This document shows, piece after piece, positions 24,000-34,824 of a stretch of DNA of 64,000 bases (its first letter is position 1; every line of letters starts with the position of its first letter). The translations under genes and the position numbers were made by a program. Below the pieces are notes generated by a model. It was not told the origin of the DNA. It saw only the letters and a program-made list of their open reading frames with translations, and ran no database searches. The DNA comes from Paenibacillus massiliensis 2301065 = DSM 16942 (GTDB lineage: Bacteria > Bacillota > Bacilli > Paenibacillales > Paenibacillaceae), in assembly GCF_000377505.1 (NCBI RefSeq), contig NZ_KB898186.1, positions 372,001 to 436,000 on the forward strand. The letters run 5' to 3'.

Positions 24000-26039
24000 G
24001 TGAGCTACAAGCCCGAAAAATTATATTATGGTGTTGCCTACTACGATGAATATATGCCGTATGACAGATTGGAAGAGGACATTGCGCTGATGAAAGACGC
24101 GGGGATCAATCTGGTGCGGATCGCCGAGAGTACATGGAGCACACATGAGCCGCAGGACGGTGTATTCGACTTCAGCTCTGTGGATCGTGTACTGGAGGCT
24201 ATGCACCGCGCTGGTATTGATGTCATTGTCGGGACGCCGACCTATGCTGTACCTACCTGGCTCGTCAAGGCCTATCCAGAAGTGCTGGCCGTCACGAAGA
24301 ATGGACCGGGGCGCTATGGTGCCAGACAGATTATGGACATTACGAGTCCAGTCTACCTGCGCTACGCAGAGCGAATCATCCGTAAGCTGATTGCCCGTGT
24401 CGCCGAGCATCCAGCCGTCATCGGCTTTCAGGTAGATAATGAGACGAAGCATTATGGAACGGTCGGACCCAATGTACAGTTCATGTTCGTCAAGTATATG
24501 AAGGACAAGTTCAATGGCGACCTGGATCAGCTGAACCATGAATACGGACTGGACTACTGGAGCAACCGCATTAACAGCTGGGAGGACTTCCCGTCCGTCG
24601 TCGGCACCATTAATGGAAGCCTGGGCGCGGAATTTTCCCGTTTTCAGCGTCAGCTCGTAACGGACTTCCTCGCTTGGCAGGTGGAGCTGGTCCGGGAATA
24701 TGCGCGGGAGGATCAATTTGTCACCCATAACTTTGATTTTGAATGGCGGGGCTACTCCTATGGTATTCAGCCAGACGTGAACCACTTCGAGGCCTCCAAG
24801 GTTCTCGATGTGACCGGGGTGGATATCTATCATCCAAGTCAGGGAGAACTGACTGGGCTGGAAATATCCTTCGGCGGAGACATTATACGCTCGACCAAGC
24901 ACCAGCCATACTTCGTGCTGGAGACCGAGGCGCAGGCGTTCAAGCAGTGGGTTCCATACCCTGGCCAGCTTCGCCAGCAGGCTTATAGCCACCTCGCTTC
25001 CGGGGCGGTCATGGTCGAATATTGGCACTGGCACTCAATTCACAATTCAGCGGAGACGTATTGGAAGGGCTTGCTCAGTCATGACCTACGTCCGAATCCG
25101 GTATATAACGAAGCGAAGATCATCGGGCGCGAATTCGCTCAGATCTCTGCCCGACTGACTGGCTTGCGGAAGCAGAATAAGGTAGGTATGGTCATCAGTA
25201 ACGAGAGCCACACCGCACTTGAATGGTTCCCATTCGCAGGAAGACCGTTCAGTGGGCAGACGCCTTACAATTACAACGATGTATTCCGTTTGCTCTATGA
25301 CCAGCTCTATCGCATGAATATCGGTGTCGACATTCTGAACCCGGAAAATGGACAGCTGGAGGACTATGACCTCATCGTTGTACCACCGCTGTACACCGTG
25401 CCTGATTCATATTTGCAGCGCTTGAACCGCTACGTGGAGCAGGGGGGACATGTCGTTTATGCCTTCAAATCCGGCTTCACCGACGAGAATGTTAAGGTGC
25501 GTACAGTCATGCAGCCCGGGATTATCAGCGAGGCGTGTGGAGCGACCTATCAGCTGTTCGTCGAGCCACGGGGCACTCGCTTGAAGAGTGGCGTACTGGA
25601 GCTTGCAGGGCTGGATACAGAGGTGAAGGAATGGATGGAGCTGCTGGTACCAGAGGGTGCAGAGGTACTGGCCTCTTACGATCATCCGCATTGGGGTGAG
25701 TATGCAGCTATTACAAGGAATCGCTATGGCAAAGGCAGTGCGGCCTACATCGGGTGCTTCACGACACCGGAGGTCATCCGTGCGGTGCTGGAGCACATTG
25801 TAAGGGACATCGGTCTATGGGGCGCGGATCAGGAGCTGTCATTCCCGGTTATTGTGAAGCATAGCGTGAATGAGCAAGGCCAGCAGGTGCATTTCTATTT
25901 CAACTATTCGGATGAGCCGCTATCTCTGAACTATACTTATGGTGCTGGACATTCTCTTTTGAGTGACGAGCAGATTACACAGGGGCAGCAGCTTACACTG
26001 GAGTCATGGGGAACCGTTATTATTGAGGAGCAGTCTTGA
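24000..26039 (+). CDS. Beta-galactosidase, GH42 family
   Basis: 679 residues. The TIM barrel opens with YYGVAYYDEYMPYDRLEEDIALMKDAGINLVRIAESTWS; Glu148 in QVDNETKHYG is the likely acid/base and Glu308 in FVLETEAQ the likely nucleophile, as in GH42. A trimerisation-type domain (about 385-600) and small C-terminal beta domain follow. I chose the GTG at 24000, since GAGGAGGAG lies 7-8 nt upstream; an ATG at 23973 has no such site. It has no signal peptide and is therefore cytoplasmic, cleaving terminal beta-galactosides after uptake. No transporter gene is adjacent. Confidence 0.9.
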   Translation: MSYKPEKLYYGVAYYDEYMPYDRLEEDIALMKDAGINLVRIAESTWSTHEPQDGVFDFSSVDRVLEAMHRAGIDVIVGTPTYAVPTWLVKAYPEVLAVTKNGPGRYGARQIMDITSPVYLRYAERIIRKLIARVAEHPAVIGFQVDNETKHYGTVGPNVQFMFVKYMKDKFNGDLDQLNHEYGLDYWSNRINSWEDFPSVVGTINGSLGAEFSRFQRQLVTDFLAWQVELVREYAREDQFVTHNFDFEWRGYSYGIQPDVNHFEASKVLDVTGVDIYHPSQGELTGLEISFGGDIIRSTKHQPYFVLETEAQAFKQWVPYPGQLRQQAYSHLASGAVMVEYWHWHSIHNSAETYWKGLLSHDLRPNPVYNEAKIIGREFAQISARLTGLRKQNKVGMVISNESHTALEWFPFAGRPFSGQTPYNYNDVFRLLYDQLYRMNIGVDILNPENGQLEDYDLIVVPPLYTVPDSYLQRLNRYVEQGGHVVYAFKSGFTDENVKVRTVMQPGIISEACGATYQLFVEPRGTRLKSGVLELAGLDTEVKEWMELLVPEGAEVLASYDHPHWGEYAAITRNRYGKGSAAYIGCFTTPEVIRAVLEHIVRDIGLWGADQELSFPVIVKHSVNEQGQQVHFYFNYSDEPLSLNYTYGAGHSLLSDEQITQGQQLTLESWGTVIIEEQS

Positions 26040-26124
26040 GTAGGAGAAAAATGCTGCTTTGAATAACTCATTCAGGGCCAAGGTTGAATGAATAGCTCAT
26101 ACTGTTGGATATGTAGCTAATAGA

Positions 26125-26171
26125 AGCACGACCTCTCTTCGGTACAGATTGAAGAGAGGTCGTGCTGTTTT
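26125..26171. terminator. Strong bidirectional terminator
   Basis: AGCACGACCTCTCTTC (26125-26140) pairs perfectly over 16 bp with GAAGAGAGGTCGTGCT (26151-26166), followed by GTTTT. It lies between the convergent GH42 and GH1 genes. Confidence 0.88.
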
Positions 26172-26209
26172 GTTTATAACCCACCTACAAGGTTTTGGCT
26201 GGTCAGAGA

Positions 26210-27619
26210 TTAGAGAGATTGACCATTGGTTTGAATCAGCTGTTGGTACCAATAGAAGCTGTGCTTGCGAATACGGAGTAAGTCCTTGAGGTCGAATTCC
26301 TCACGGTCGACATAAATGAAGCCATAGCGCTTACTTGAGCCTTGATGTGTGCTGACCAGATCGACAGCGGACCAAGGACAGAAGCCGAACACCTCGACCC
26401 CGTCGGTAATAGCCAGCTGAATTTGTTCAATATGCTTCCGGAAAAATTCAATCCGATATGGATCGTTAACCGTTCCATCCTCTTCCAGCTTATCGAAAGC
26501 GCCGAGGCCATTTTCGGTGACAATCAGCGGCAGACGGTATCTGGAGTAGATCTGACGCAGGGTTGATCGGAAGCCTACAGGATCAATCTCCCAGCCAAAT
26601 TCGGTCTTCTGCAGATGCGGATTGACGGAGCCTCGATATGCTCCTGGCTCACCTACAATTTCATGCTGATCTCCCGTGTGCGAGAAGTCATTCCCGTCAT
26701 TCAGGCTCTCGCCGACGGTCTGGGATGTGTAGTAATTAAAGGCAATAAAGTCAGGCTTGCCTGCAGCCAAAATGTCCATGTCCCCATCTTCAATGATCGG
26801 TGCATATCCCTTCTCCAGCAAATAGCTCCAAGCAATATGATTATATCGGCCATACACGGCCATATCCAGGTACAGCCAGTTGCGAATAGCGGCATAATTG
26901 TCTGCAGCCAACGTGTCTTCAGGCTTGGAGCTGGCAGGGTAGATGACACCGATGTTCGGAGCCGGGCCAATCTTCGCTTGCGGAAGTATCTGGTGGCATA
27001 GACTCATCGCCTTGGCTTGGGCTACTAGCATATGATGGTTCTGCTGGTAGAGCTCTTTTTGTGGGTCTGCCATTTGGTCATTCAGTGTTCCAATGGAGCC
27101 TGGGTGCAGGATGAGCATGTTCTGCTCATTGATGGTAAGCCAATATTTGACGCGATCTCCGAAATGCTGAAACAACGTGCGGGCATATTGCTCAAAGGCA
27201 TCAACGGTAGAGCGGTTCGACCAACCCCCTTGCTGCTCAAGGGCATAAGGCAGATCAAAGTGATACATGGTGACAATAGGCTCTATCTTATATTTCAGCA
27301 GTTCATCAATCAGATCGTTATAGAACTGAATTCCTTTGGGGTTCAGCTCACCTGCCCCTTGTGGGTATATTCTGGACCAAGAGATGGAGAAGCGGTAAGC
27401 CTTCATTCCCATTTCAGCCATCAAGGCGATATCTTCCTTGTATTTATGATAGTGGTCACTGGCTACCTTGAAGTCGGTTACACCCTCCACATGATTGGCC
27501 ATATCAATGACCGAGGGTCCTTTGCCATCCAGATTCCAGGCTCCCTCAAATTGATAGGCAGAGGTAGACGCTCCCCATAAGAAGTTCTGTGGAAATGGTG
27601 TCAGTTGTTGATGCAGCAT
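26210..27619 (-). CDS. bglH: 6-phospho-beta-glucosidase, GH1 family
   Basis: 469 residues of a GH1 TIM barrel: FLWGASTSAYQFEGAW at the start, acid/base Glu in TINEQN, nucleophile Glu in LIVTENG. SSKRYGFIYVDRE near the C-terminus carries the Ser-x-Lys-x-x-Tyr pattern that binds the 6-phosphate. It hydrolyses phosphorylated beta-glucosides delivered by the PTS enzyme encoded 60 nt upstream. GGAGGG precedes the ATG at 27619; a longer frame to 27658 adds a short, unlikely extension. The last gene of the licT-bglP-bglH operon, without its own promoter visible. Confidence 0.9.
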   Translation of the reverse strand: MLHQQLTPFPQNFLWGASTSAYQFEGAWNLDGKGPSVIDMANHVEGVTDFKVASDHYHKYKEDIALMAEMGMKAYRFSISWSRIYPQGAGELNPKGIQFYNDLIDELLKYKIEPIVTMYHFDLPYALEQQGGWSNRSTVDAFEQYARTLFQHFGDRVKYWLTINEQNMLILHPGSIGTLNDQMADPQKELYQQNHHMLVAQAKAMSLCHQILPQAKIGPAPNIGVIYPASSKPEDTLAADNYAAIRNWLYLDMAVYGRYNHIAWSYLLEKGYAPIIEDGDMDILAAGKPDFIAFNYYTSQTVGESLNDGNDFSHTGDQHEIVGEPGAYRGSVNPHLQKTEFGWEIDPVGFRSTLRQIYSRYRLPLIVTENGLGAFDKLEEDGTVNDPYRIEFFRKHIEQIQLAITDGVEVFGFCPWSAVDLVSTHQGSSKRYGFIYVDREEFDLKDLLRIRKHSFYWYQQLIQTNGQSL

Positions 27620-27679
27620 ATACAATCCCTCCAGATGTAATTTCATAATGCACTTCATATAATTGTTATTAATGCATTG

Positions 27680-29678
<1,999 letters not shown>

Positions 29679-29684
<6 letters not shown>

Positions 29685-29709
29685 CGCCTGCTTGACCAGT
29701 AACAATCCT
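29679..29709 (-). promoter_or_regulatory. RAT antiterminator site of bglP
   Basis: On the minus strand AGGATTGTTACTGG (29709-29696) followed by a GCAGGCGATACCT segment (29691-29679) is an almost canonical ribonucleic antiterminator of the BglG/LicT class. It overlaps the following terminator. Bound LicT stabilises it and lets transcription continue. Confidence 0.9.
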
Positions 29710-29730
29710 TACGTTTAGGTTGTGAGAACA

Positions 29731-29759
29731 AATATAGTCTACATCGAAATCGTTTGCAA
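29731..29759 (-). promoter_or_regulatory. bglP promoter with overlapping cre box
   Basis: On the minus strand TTGCAA (29759-29754) and TATATT (29736-29731) are 17 nt apart. TGCAAACGATTTCG (29758-29745) matches the CcpA cre consensus in 12 of 14 positions and covers the -35, predicting catabolite repression. Confidence 0.6.
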
Positions 29760-29782
29760 GTACTTTTTTTTGAACATGTGAA

Positions 29783-30637
29783 TCAGGAAGGGGCGTTGCC
29801 CCTGGAGGAGACACGGTGGATGTGGATGGTCAAATAGACCTTCTCATCTACAGTCATAGCGCTTTCATGGTGCTCCTCAAGATAGCGATTGATCAGACCT
29901 GTACAGTGAAAAGCTTCTGGATATTTTTCCTTAACCTGGTCGTACAGAAAATTATCGCTCTCTGTCGAGTGCTCCTGTGCCCCGCTTAGCATTCGCTGTA
30001 CAAAATACTGGAGATGAGTAAAGAAACGGGAATAATTAAAGGAGTCCTCGTCCAATGTCAGGTTAAAGTAATTTGTCACAATACCGAAGATATCATCCAT
30101 GATTTTGGTCGCTTCAATGGTCTGCTGCACGCCTTTGCCGTCCTGTTTAGCGTTTACAAAATGCATAGCGATAAAGCTCGCCTCATGCTCATCCATCTGA
30201 ACGTCAAAATGCTCCCTGATGATGTCAATAGCCTTCAGGCCAATGAGGTACTCCTGTGGGTAGAACTTCTTGATCTGCCATAGAAGTGCATTATGCAGAT
30301 TCATATGTTTTTGGAACCGTGACACGGCAAACTGGATATGATCAATGAGTGTAATATAAATATTATCGTTAAAGACGTTACCCATCTCTTGTTTGCCATA
30401 CTCCACGATCTCTTTTGCCAAGGAGTAGTACTCCACAGATGTTTCTCCAATCAGGTCGATCAACTTCTGAGGGAGTTTATCTGACTTTAGAATAAATGTT
30501 TTTTCAATTTTGTCTTCGTCTACGCGCTGCCCCGGCTTTTTCTTGAATCCCAGGCCATTGCCGATGACTACGAACTCATGGCCTACCTGGTCTTCTACTC
30601 GTATGACATTGTTGTTGAATATCTGCCGGATAATCAT
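29783..30637 (-). CDS. licT: BglG-family transcription antiterminator LicT
   Basis: 284 residues: an RNA-binding co-antiterminator domain (1-55, with VVIGNGLGFKKKPG), PRD1 (about 65-170) and PRD2 (about 175-280). His100 (LIDHIQF), His159 (FIAMHF), His208 and His272/274 (IHIHR) fit the PTS phosphorylation sites. EIIB-mediated phosphorylation of PRD1 inactivates it, while HPr phosphorylates PRD2 to activate it. It heads the licT-bglP-bglH group and should act on both RATs (29679-29709 and 30728-30758), including its own leader. Confidence 0.92.
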   Translation of the reverse strand: MIIRQIFNNNVIRVEDQVGHEFVVIGNGLGFKKKPGQRVDEDKIEKTFILKSDKLPQKLIDLIGETSVEYYSLAKEIVEYGKQEMGNVFNDNIYITLIDHIQFAVSRFQKHMNLHNALLWQIKKFYPQEYLIGLKAIDIIREHFDVQMDEHEASFIAMHFVNAKQDGKGVQQTIEATKIMDDIFGIVTNYFNLTLDEDSFNYSRFFTHLQYFVQRMLSGAQEHSTESDNFLYDQVKEKYPEAFHCTGLINRYLEEHHESAMTVDEKVYLTIHIHRVSSRGNAPS

Positions 30638-30683
30638 TGTATGCTCACCTCAGCTTTTGAAATCGAAGGGAGATTAGAAAAAC

Positions 30684-30731
30684 AAAAACCCAAACAAGGC
30701 TAATTTTATAGAAAATTAGTCGTGTTTGGGT
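30684..30731 (-). terminator. LicT-controlled terminator before licT
   Basis: On the minus strand ACCCAAACA-N3-CTAATTTT pairs with AAAATTAG-N3-TGTTTGGGT across a 4-nt loop, followed by T residues. It is immediately downstream of a RAT at 30728-30758, which it overlaps. Confidence 0.8.
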
Positions 30732-30758
30732 ATCGCCTGCATGACCAGTAACAATCCC
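30728..30758 (-). promoter_or_regulatory. RAT antiterminator site of licT
   Basis: GGGATTGTTACTGG (30758-30745) plus GCAGGCGATACCC (30740-30728) on the minus strand is the same RAT motif as before bglP. It means the antiterminator controls its own gene. Confidence 0.88.
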
Positions 30759-30789
30759 GAAAGGTCGCCCCTTCGCTTATTTACTCCAT

Positions 30790-30818
30790 ACTATAAAACT
30801 TTCTGATTGAAGTGGCAA
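30790..30818 (-). promoter_or_regulatory. licT promoter
   Basis: On the minus strand TTGCCA (30818-30813), 17-nt spacer, TATAGT (30795-30790). Transcription would start near 30783 and enter the RAT 25 nt later, as expected for this class. Confidence 0.6.
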
Positions 30819-30866
30819 TAGTAAATTACAGGTTACCCCTGCAGTCCCGTTAGCCACGGTGAAGGC

Positions 30867-31838
30867 TTACTTACTACCTACAAAAGTATGTCCCTGCGAA
30901 TTATAGAACGCTTCCAGACCCTCGCGTGTCGGCAGTCCATCCATATCCCCCGGAGACATGACCGCCAGAGCACCAATAGCATTACCACGGCGTACCGCGT
31001 CCTCCAGTGCCAGATCCTCCAGCAATGCGCTGATGACACCAGTCGCGAACCCGTCACCAGCTCCCACAGTATCGGCTACCTTGTCTACCTTGAAGCCCTT
31101 CACGAAGCCAGAGGTCTCTGCAGTTCTGAAATAGGCTCCCTCAGCTCCCATCTTGATGACGACGAGCGATACACCACGATCCAGATAGAAAGCCGCTACG
31201 GCTTCGGGATCAGAATACCCTGTTAGTATCTTCCCTTCGCCGATGCCTGGCAGGAACCAGTCGCAATGAGCAGCCAGCTCGTTAATCGTCTTGGCCATCG
31301 TCTCGGTATCCGGCCACAGCTTCGGACGCAGATTCGGGTCAAAGGAGATCGTCTTCCCTTGCTTGCGCATGAACTTCATCGCGTGCAGGGCGAATTCATG
31401 ACAGCTCGCGGAGAGTGCTGGTGAGATACCGGTCATGTGCAAATGACGAGCCGAATTGAAATAATCATCATTAAAGTGAGCCAGACTCAGCTTGGAGGCG
31501 GCTGAATTTTTGCGGAAATATTCTACCGTTGGGTCCCCAGTCTCCACCTTGGATTTTACCAGCATGCCTGTTGGATGTTGGTCTGTAAAATGAACATTCG
31601 AAGTATCGATGCCCTCGTGCAGCAGTGTATTTTCAATAAATTTACCGAAGCTGTCCTGACCCAGCTGTGTAACCAGGCCGACCTTCTTGCCAAGGCGGGA
31701 CAGACCCGATGCTACATTCGTCTCAGCCCCGGCCATCGCCTTGGAGAAAGAATTAATTTCATGTAAAGGACCCACCTCATTGGCATAAAACATGGCCATG
31801 GGCTCTCCGAACGTAATGGCATCCAAGGTATTATTCAT
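30867..31838 (-). CDS. kdgK: 2-keto-3-deoxygluconate kinase
   Basis: 323 residues of a ribokinase-like PfkB fold. GEPMAMFYANE near the start, the substrate GG/GA-type AGAETNVASGLSRLG, and DTVGAGDGFATG near residue 262 (catalytic Asp of the GAGD anion hole) are conserved. It phosphorylates 2-keto-3-deoxygluconate to KDPG, the third step after the kduI/kduD products, with KdgA splitting KDPG. It is divergent from kduI-kdgA-kduD, which supports the assignment. The other possible reading is a general sugar kinase of this family. Confidence 0.85.
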   Translation of the reverse strand: MNNTLDAITFGEPMAMFYANEVGPLHEINSFSKAMAGAETNVASGLSRLGKKVGLVTQLGQDSFGKFIENTLLHEGIDTSNVHFTDQHPTGMLVKSKVETGDPTVEYFRKNSAASKLSLAHFNDDYFNSARHLHMTGISPALSASCHEFALHAMKFMRKQGKTISFDPNLRPKLWPDTETMAKTINELAAHCDWFLPGIGEGKILTGYSDPEAVAAFYLDRGVSLVVIKMGAEGAYFRTAETSGFVKGFKVDKVADTVGAGDGFATGVISALLEDLALEDAVRRGNAIGALAVMSPGDMDGLPTREGLEAFYNSQGHTFVGSK

Positions 31839-32140
31839 CCTTATGTTCCTCCTTGATTTAGTTCCAGTTTATTAAACGTAGTAGGGTGTACCTGATTCCT
31901 CATGAAAATAACACATAAATCGGTTTTTAACAATAAACGATTCGAGATTGCCTGAAATAAATATAGTACAACGCTCTATTTTCTTTATATTGTAAATAAA
32001 ACGTTACCATTTCGCCAAAATTGCGTAAATTGTGTAGAATTGCATTGACATTAGTTCTAATTCTAATTAGTATTTGCGGTGTAGACATAATTAAATTAGT
32101 AAATAAAGAATAAAATTTTATCTAACGGAGGCTTTGAGAC
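31839..32140. promoter_or_regulatory. Divergent kdgK/kduI control region
   Basis: 302 nt without a gene. A good promoter for kduI lies at TTGACA (32045-32050), 17 nt, TAGTAT (32068-32073). A cre-like ATAAAACGTTACCA (31996-32009, lacking only the leading TG) and an inverted repeat AATCGGTTT...AAACGATT (31918-31942) are candidate CcpA and repressor sites. A KdgR-like repressor acting here would be consistent with the LacI gene at 21249, but is not shown. Confidence 0.5.
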
Positions 32141-32971
32141 ATGGACAAACGTTATTCCACTCATCCCGAGCATGCCAAGACCTTTACCACGGAGGAGCTT
32201 CGTGAGCACTATTTGATTCAAGATCTATTCGTAGCTGATGAAGTGAGAGCTTGCTACTCACTGGAGGATCGTCTGATTACTGGCGGTATTCTGCCTGTGA
32301 ACGGACCAGTCGAGCTGAAGGGCTATGACGAGATTAAAGCTGATTACTTCCTGGAGCGCCGGGAGATTGGTATTTTCAATGTTGGCGGACCTGGTTCGAT
32401 TCGTGTAGATGGCGAGACTTACCCGATGGTGCTGAAGGATTGCCTGTATGTGGGCCTGGGCAGCAAGGAGCTGATCTTCGAGAGCGAATCCTCCTCCAAC
32501 CCTGCGAAATTCTATTTCGTATCTGCTAATGCTCATAAGACATATCCGATTCAGAAGCTTGCCTTCTCCGAAGTGCCTGCTGATGACCTCGGCTCTCAAG
32601 AGACTGCCAATAGCCGTGTGCTGCGCAAATACATTCACGAGGACGGCATCCAAAGCTGTCAGCTGTGTATGGGGATGACTGCCCTGAATGCAGGCAGCGT
32701 GTGGAACTCCATGCCTACACACGTGCATGATCGCCGCACAGAAGTATACTTCTACTTCGAGATGGCTGAGCAAGTTCGTATGTTCCATATGATGGGCGAG
32801 CCGACTCAGACGCGCCACATTGTCATGAAGAATGAGGAAGCTGTCATTTCCCCGCCTTGGTCTATCCACTGCGGATCGGCGACAGGTAACTATACCTTCA
32901 TCTGGGCTATGGCCGGAGAAAACTACACTTACAAGGATATGGACGCTGTAGCCATGGATGAGCTGCGTTAA
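32141..32971 (+). CDS. kduI: 5-keto-4-deoxyuronate isomerase
   Basis: 276 residues, the family's usual length. The cupin metal ligands are in the conserved MPTHVHDRRTEVYFYFEM and WSIHCGSATGNYTFIWAM blocks (His, His, Glu and His). It converts 4-deoxy-L-threo-5-hexosulose uronate, a product of unsaturated pectin fragments, to 3-deoxy-D-glycero-2,5-hexodiulosonate. AACGGAGG precedes the ATG. First gene of the kduI-kdgA-kduD operon, with the matching kinase divergently placed. Confidence 0.95.
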   Translation: MDKRYSTHPEHAKTFTTEELREHYLIQDLFVADEVRACYSLEDRLITGGILPVNGPVELKGYDEIKADYFLERREIGIFNVGGPGSIRVDGETYPMVLKDCLYVGLGSKELIFESESSSNPAKFYFVSANAHKTYPIQKLAFSEVPADDLGSQETANSRVLRKYIHEDGIQSCQLCMGMTALNAGSVWNSMPTHVHDRRTEVYFYFEMAEQVRMFHMMGEPTQTRHIVMKNEEAVISPPWSIHCGSATGNYTFIWAMAGENYTYKDMDAVAMDELR

Positions 32972-32989
32972 TCCGGGAAGGATGCAACA

Positions 32990-33634
32990 ATGAACAAAAT
33001 GAGAGTGCTGAACAATCTTCAATCCCTGGGTGTCGTGGCTGTTATTCGTGCCAATGATCCGGATTCTGCCTTCAAGATGTCTGAAGCTTGCATCGAGGGT
33101 GGTCTGACCAATATCGAGCTGACGTTCACGACGCCAGAGGCAGATCAGGTCATTCGTAAGCTCAAATCCATATTCAAGGATAAAGCTGTGATCGGTGCAG
33201 GAACGGTACTGGACCCGCTCACGGCTCGGATTTCCATTATTGCTGGTGCAGAGTTCGTGGTGAGTCCTTCCTTTGACGAGGAGACTGCCAAGATGTGTAA
33301 CCTGTACAGCGTGCCTTACATGCCTGGTTGCATGACGTTGAATGAGATGAAGGAAGCCCTGAAGCTGGGCGTGGACGTGCTCAAGCTGTTCCCGGGTAGC
33401 GCACTGGGTCCTGATTTTGTAAAAGCGGTCAAAGGTCCAATGCCTCACGTGCAAATCATGCCAACAGGCGGCGTAGACCTTGACAACATTCAAGAGTGGC
33501 TGAACAACGGCTGTATCGCTGTCGGCATCGGCGGCAATCTGACGGCTCCGGCCAAGGATGGACGCTACGATCTGATCACCGAGACGGCTGCACAATATGT
33601 AGCCAAGGCGCAGCAGGTCATTAGCAAGAAATAG
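32990..33634 (+). CDS. kdgA: 2-keto-3-deoxy-6-phosphogluconate aldolase
   Basis: 214 residues with the KDPG/KHG aldolase class I TIM barrel: GVVAVIRANDPDSAFKMSEACIEGG at the start, the catalytic Glu in LTNIELTFTTPEA and Schiff-base Lys in DVLKLFPGS, then MPTGGVDLDN. It splits KDPG into pyruvate and glyceraldehyde-3-phosphate, the last step of the pathway. It starts 19 nt after kduI and is followed by kduD, so one operon. Confidence 0.93.
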   Translation: MNKMRVLNNLQSLGVVAVIRANDPDSAFKMSEACIEGGLTNIELTFTTPEADQVIRKLKSIFKDKAVIGAGTVLDPLTARISIIAGAEFVVSPSFDEETAKMCNLYSVPYMPGCMTLNEMKEALKLGVDVLKLFPGSALGPDFVKAVKGPMPHVQIMPTGGVDLDNIQEWLNNGCIAVGIGGNLTAPAKDGRYDLITETAAQYVAKAQQVISKK

Positions 33635-33742
33635 CTTTTATGTGCTGGTAATCAGGCAATATTGCTTTGATTTTGTATAGCGGGCGGGCTGCCGGGAGCG
33701 CTGGTGATCCGGTTCGTACATTAATTATTGGGGGAATCCACA

Positions 33743-34519
33743 ATGAGTCTGGAACAATTTTCGTTAGACTTTTTTAGTCTGAAAGGCAAAGTGGCAATCG
33801 TGACTGGCGGTAACAGCGGCCTTGGTCAAGGATATGCTGTAGCATTGGCAAAAGCAGGCGCTGAGCTCTTCATCGTTACGTATGATCAGAACTGGGATGA
33901 GACGCGCGAATTAATCGAGAAAGCAGGCTCCAAGGTAGCATTCCATCAAGCTGACCTGACAGACAAGTCCGCTCTGGACGGTGTAGTACAGGCATGTCTG
34001 GATGCCTACGGTCGCATTGATGTGTTGGTGAACAATGCGGGTACAATTCGTCGTGCTCCGTTGCTTGAGTACAAGCCAGAGGATTGGGATGCAGTTATGG
34101 AGATCAACCTGAACTCCGTATACTTCCTGAGCCAAGCGGTAGCTAGAGTCATGGTTGAGCAGAAGAGCGGGAAGATCATCAACATCGCTTCCATGCTGGC
34201 CTTCCAAGGTGGTAAATTCGTTCCTCCTTACACAGCAAGTAAACATGCGGTTGCGGGTATTACCAAAGCCTTCGCTAATGAGCTGGCTGTACACAATGTA
34301 CAGATCAACGCGATTGCTCCAGGTTATATCGAGACAGCCAACACGGCTCCGATCCGTGCAGACGAAGCGCGTAACCAAGAGATCCTGTCCCGTATTCCTG
34401 CGGGTCGCTGGGGAGCTCCATCCGACCTCATGGGCGTCGTAGTATTCCTGGCAAGTCGTGGTTCTGACTACATGAACGGTCACATTCTGGCCATTGATGG
34501 CGGCTGGCTCGTTCGTTAA
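33743..34519 (+). CDS. kduD: 2-deoxy-D-gluconate 3-dehydrogenase / KduD (SDR)
   Basis: 258 residues of the SDR fold: TGGNSGLGQG binds NAD, NNAG follows, and the Tyr-x-x-x-Lys catalytic pair lies in PPYTASKHA. In E. coli KduD reduces 2,5-diketo-3-deoxygluconate to 2-keto-3-deoxygluconate, fitting between KduI and KdgK. I chose the ATG at 33743, since GGGGGAA (33729-33735) sits 8 nt upstream; an extended frame at 33728 would start inside it. A terminator follows at 34721. Confidence 0.9.
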   Translation: MSLEQFSLDFFSLKGKVAIVTGGNSGLGQGYAVALAKAGAELFIVTYDQNWDETRELIEKAGSKVAFHQADLTDKSALDGVVQACLDAYGRIDVLVNNAGTIRRAPLLEYKPEDWDAVMEINLNSVYFLSQAVARVMVEQKSGKIINIASMLAFQGGKFVPPYTASKHAVAGITKAFANELAVHNVQINAIAPGYIETANTAPIRADEARNQEILSRIPAGRWGAPSDLMGVVVFLASRGSDYMNGHILAIDGGWLVR

Positions 34520-34720
34520 TCACGGCTTATATTTTAGTATTAAAAGTAGACATTATAGTAGTATCTATTGAAGCTTTAGAGTGAGTGTACGTTAGCTTTC
34601 TATGTGCAGTCTAGCTTTCATGGATGGGGTCCGTGAAGAGGGGTGTTCCTTGGGTAGTTTCTTACCGAAGGCCAGTCCGCGATCGTAACATATAAGGCAA
34701 GGTTTGGATGCAAAAAGAGC

Positions 34721-34759
34721 GAGGTCTGTAGCTGCAATAGCTGCAGACCTTGCCTTTTT
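34721..34759 (+). terminator. Terminator of the kduI operon
   Basis: AGGTCTGTAGCT (34722-34733) pairs with AGCTGCAGACCT (34739-34750), one wobble, followed by TGCC and T5. It ends the kdu operon before the LysR gene. Confidence 0.8.
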
Positions 34760-34824
34760 GTATGGCCCTCTTCGATAGAGATTGGGCTAGGTGAGAAGAC
34801 ACGTCGCTAGGACATGAACATTGC

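Noticed and set aside
24021..25034. A long antisense frame within the GH42 gene
   Set aside because: Shadow of the codon bias in the GH42 gene; no start signal or domain.
32258..33595. A 445-codon minus-strand frame opposite kduI and kdgA
   Set aside because: Antisense shadow of two well-supported genes, caused by their codon bias; no protein-like pattern.
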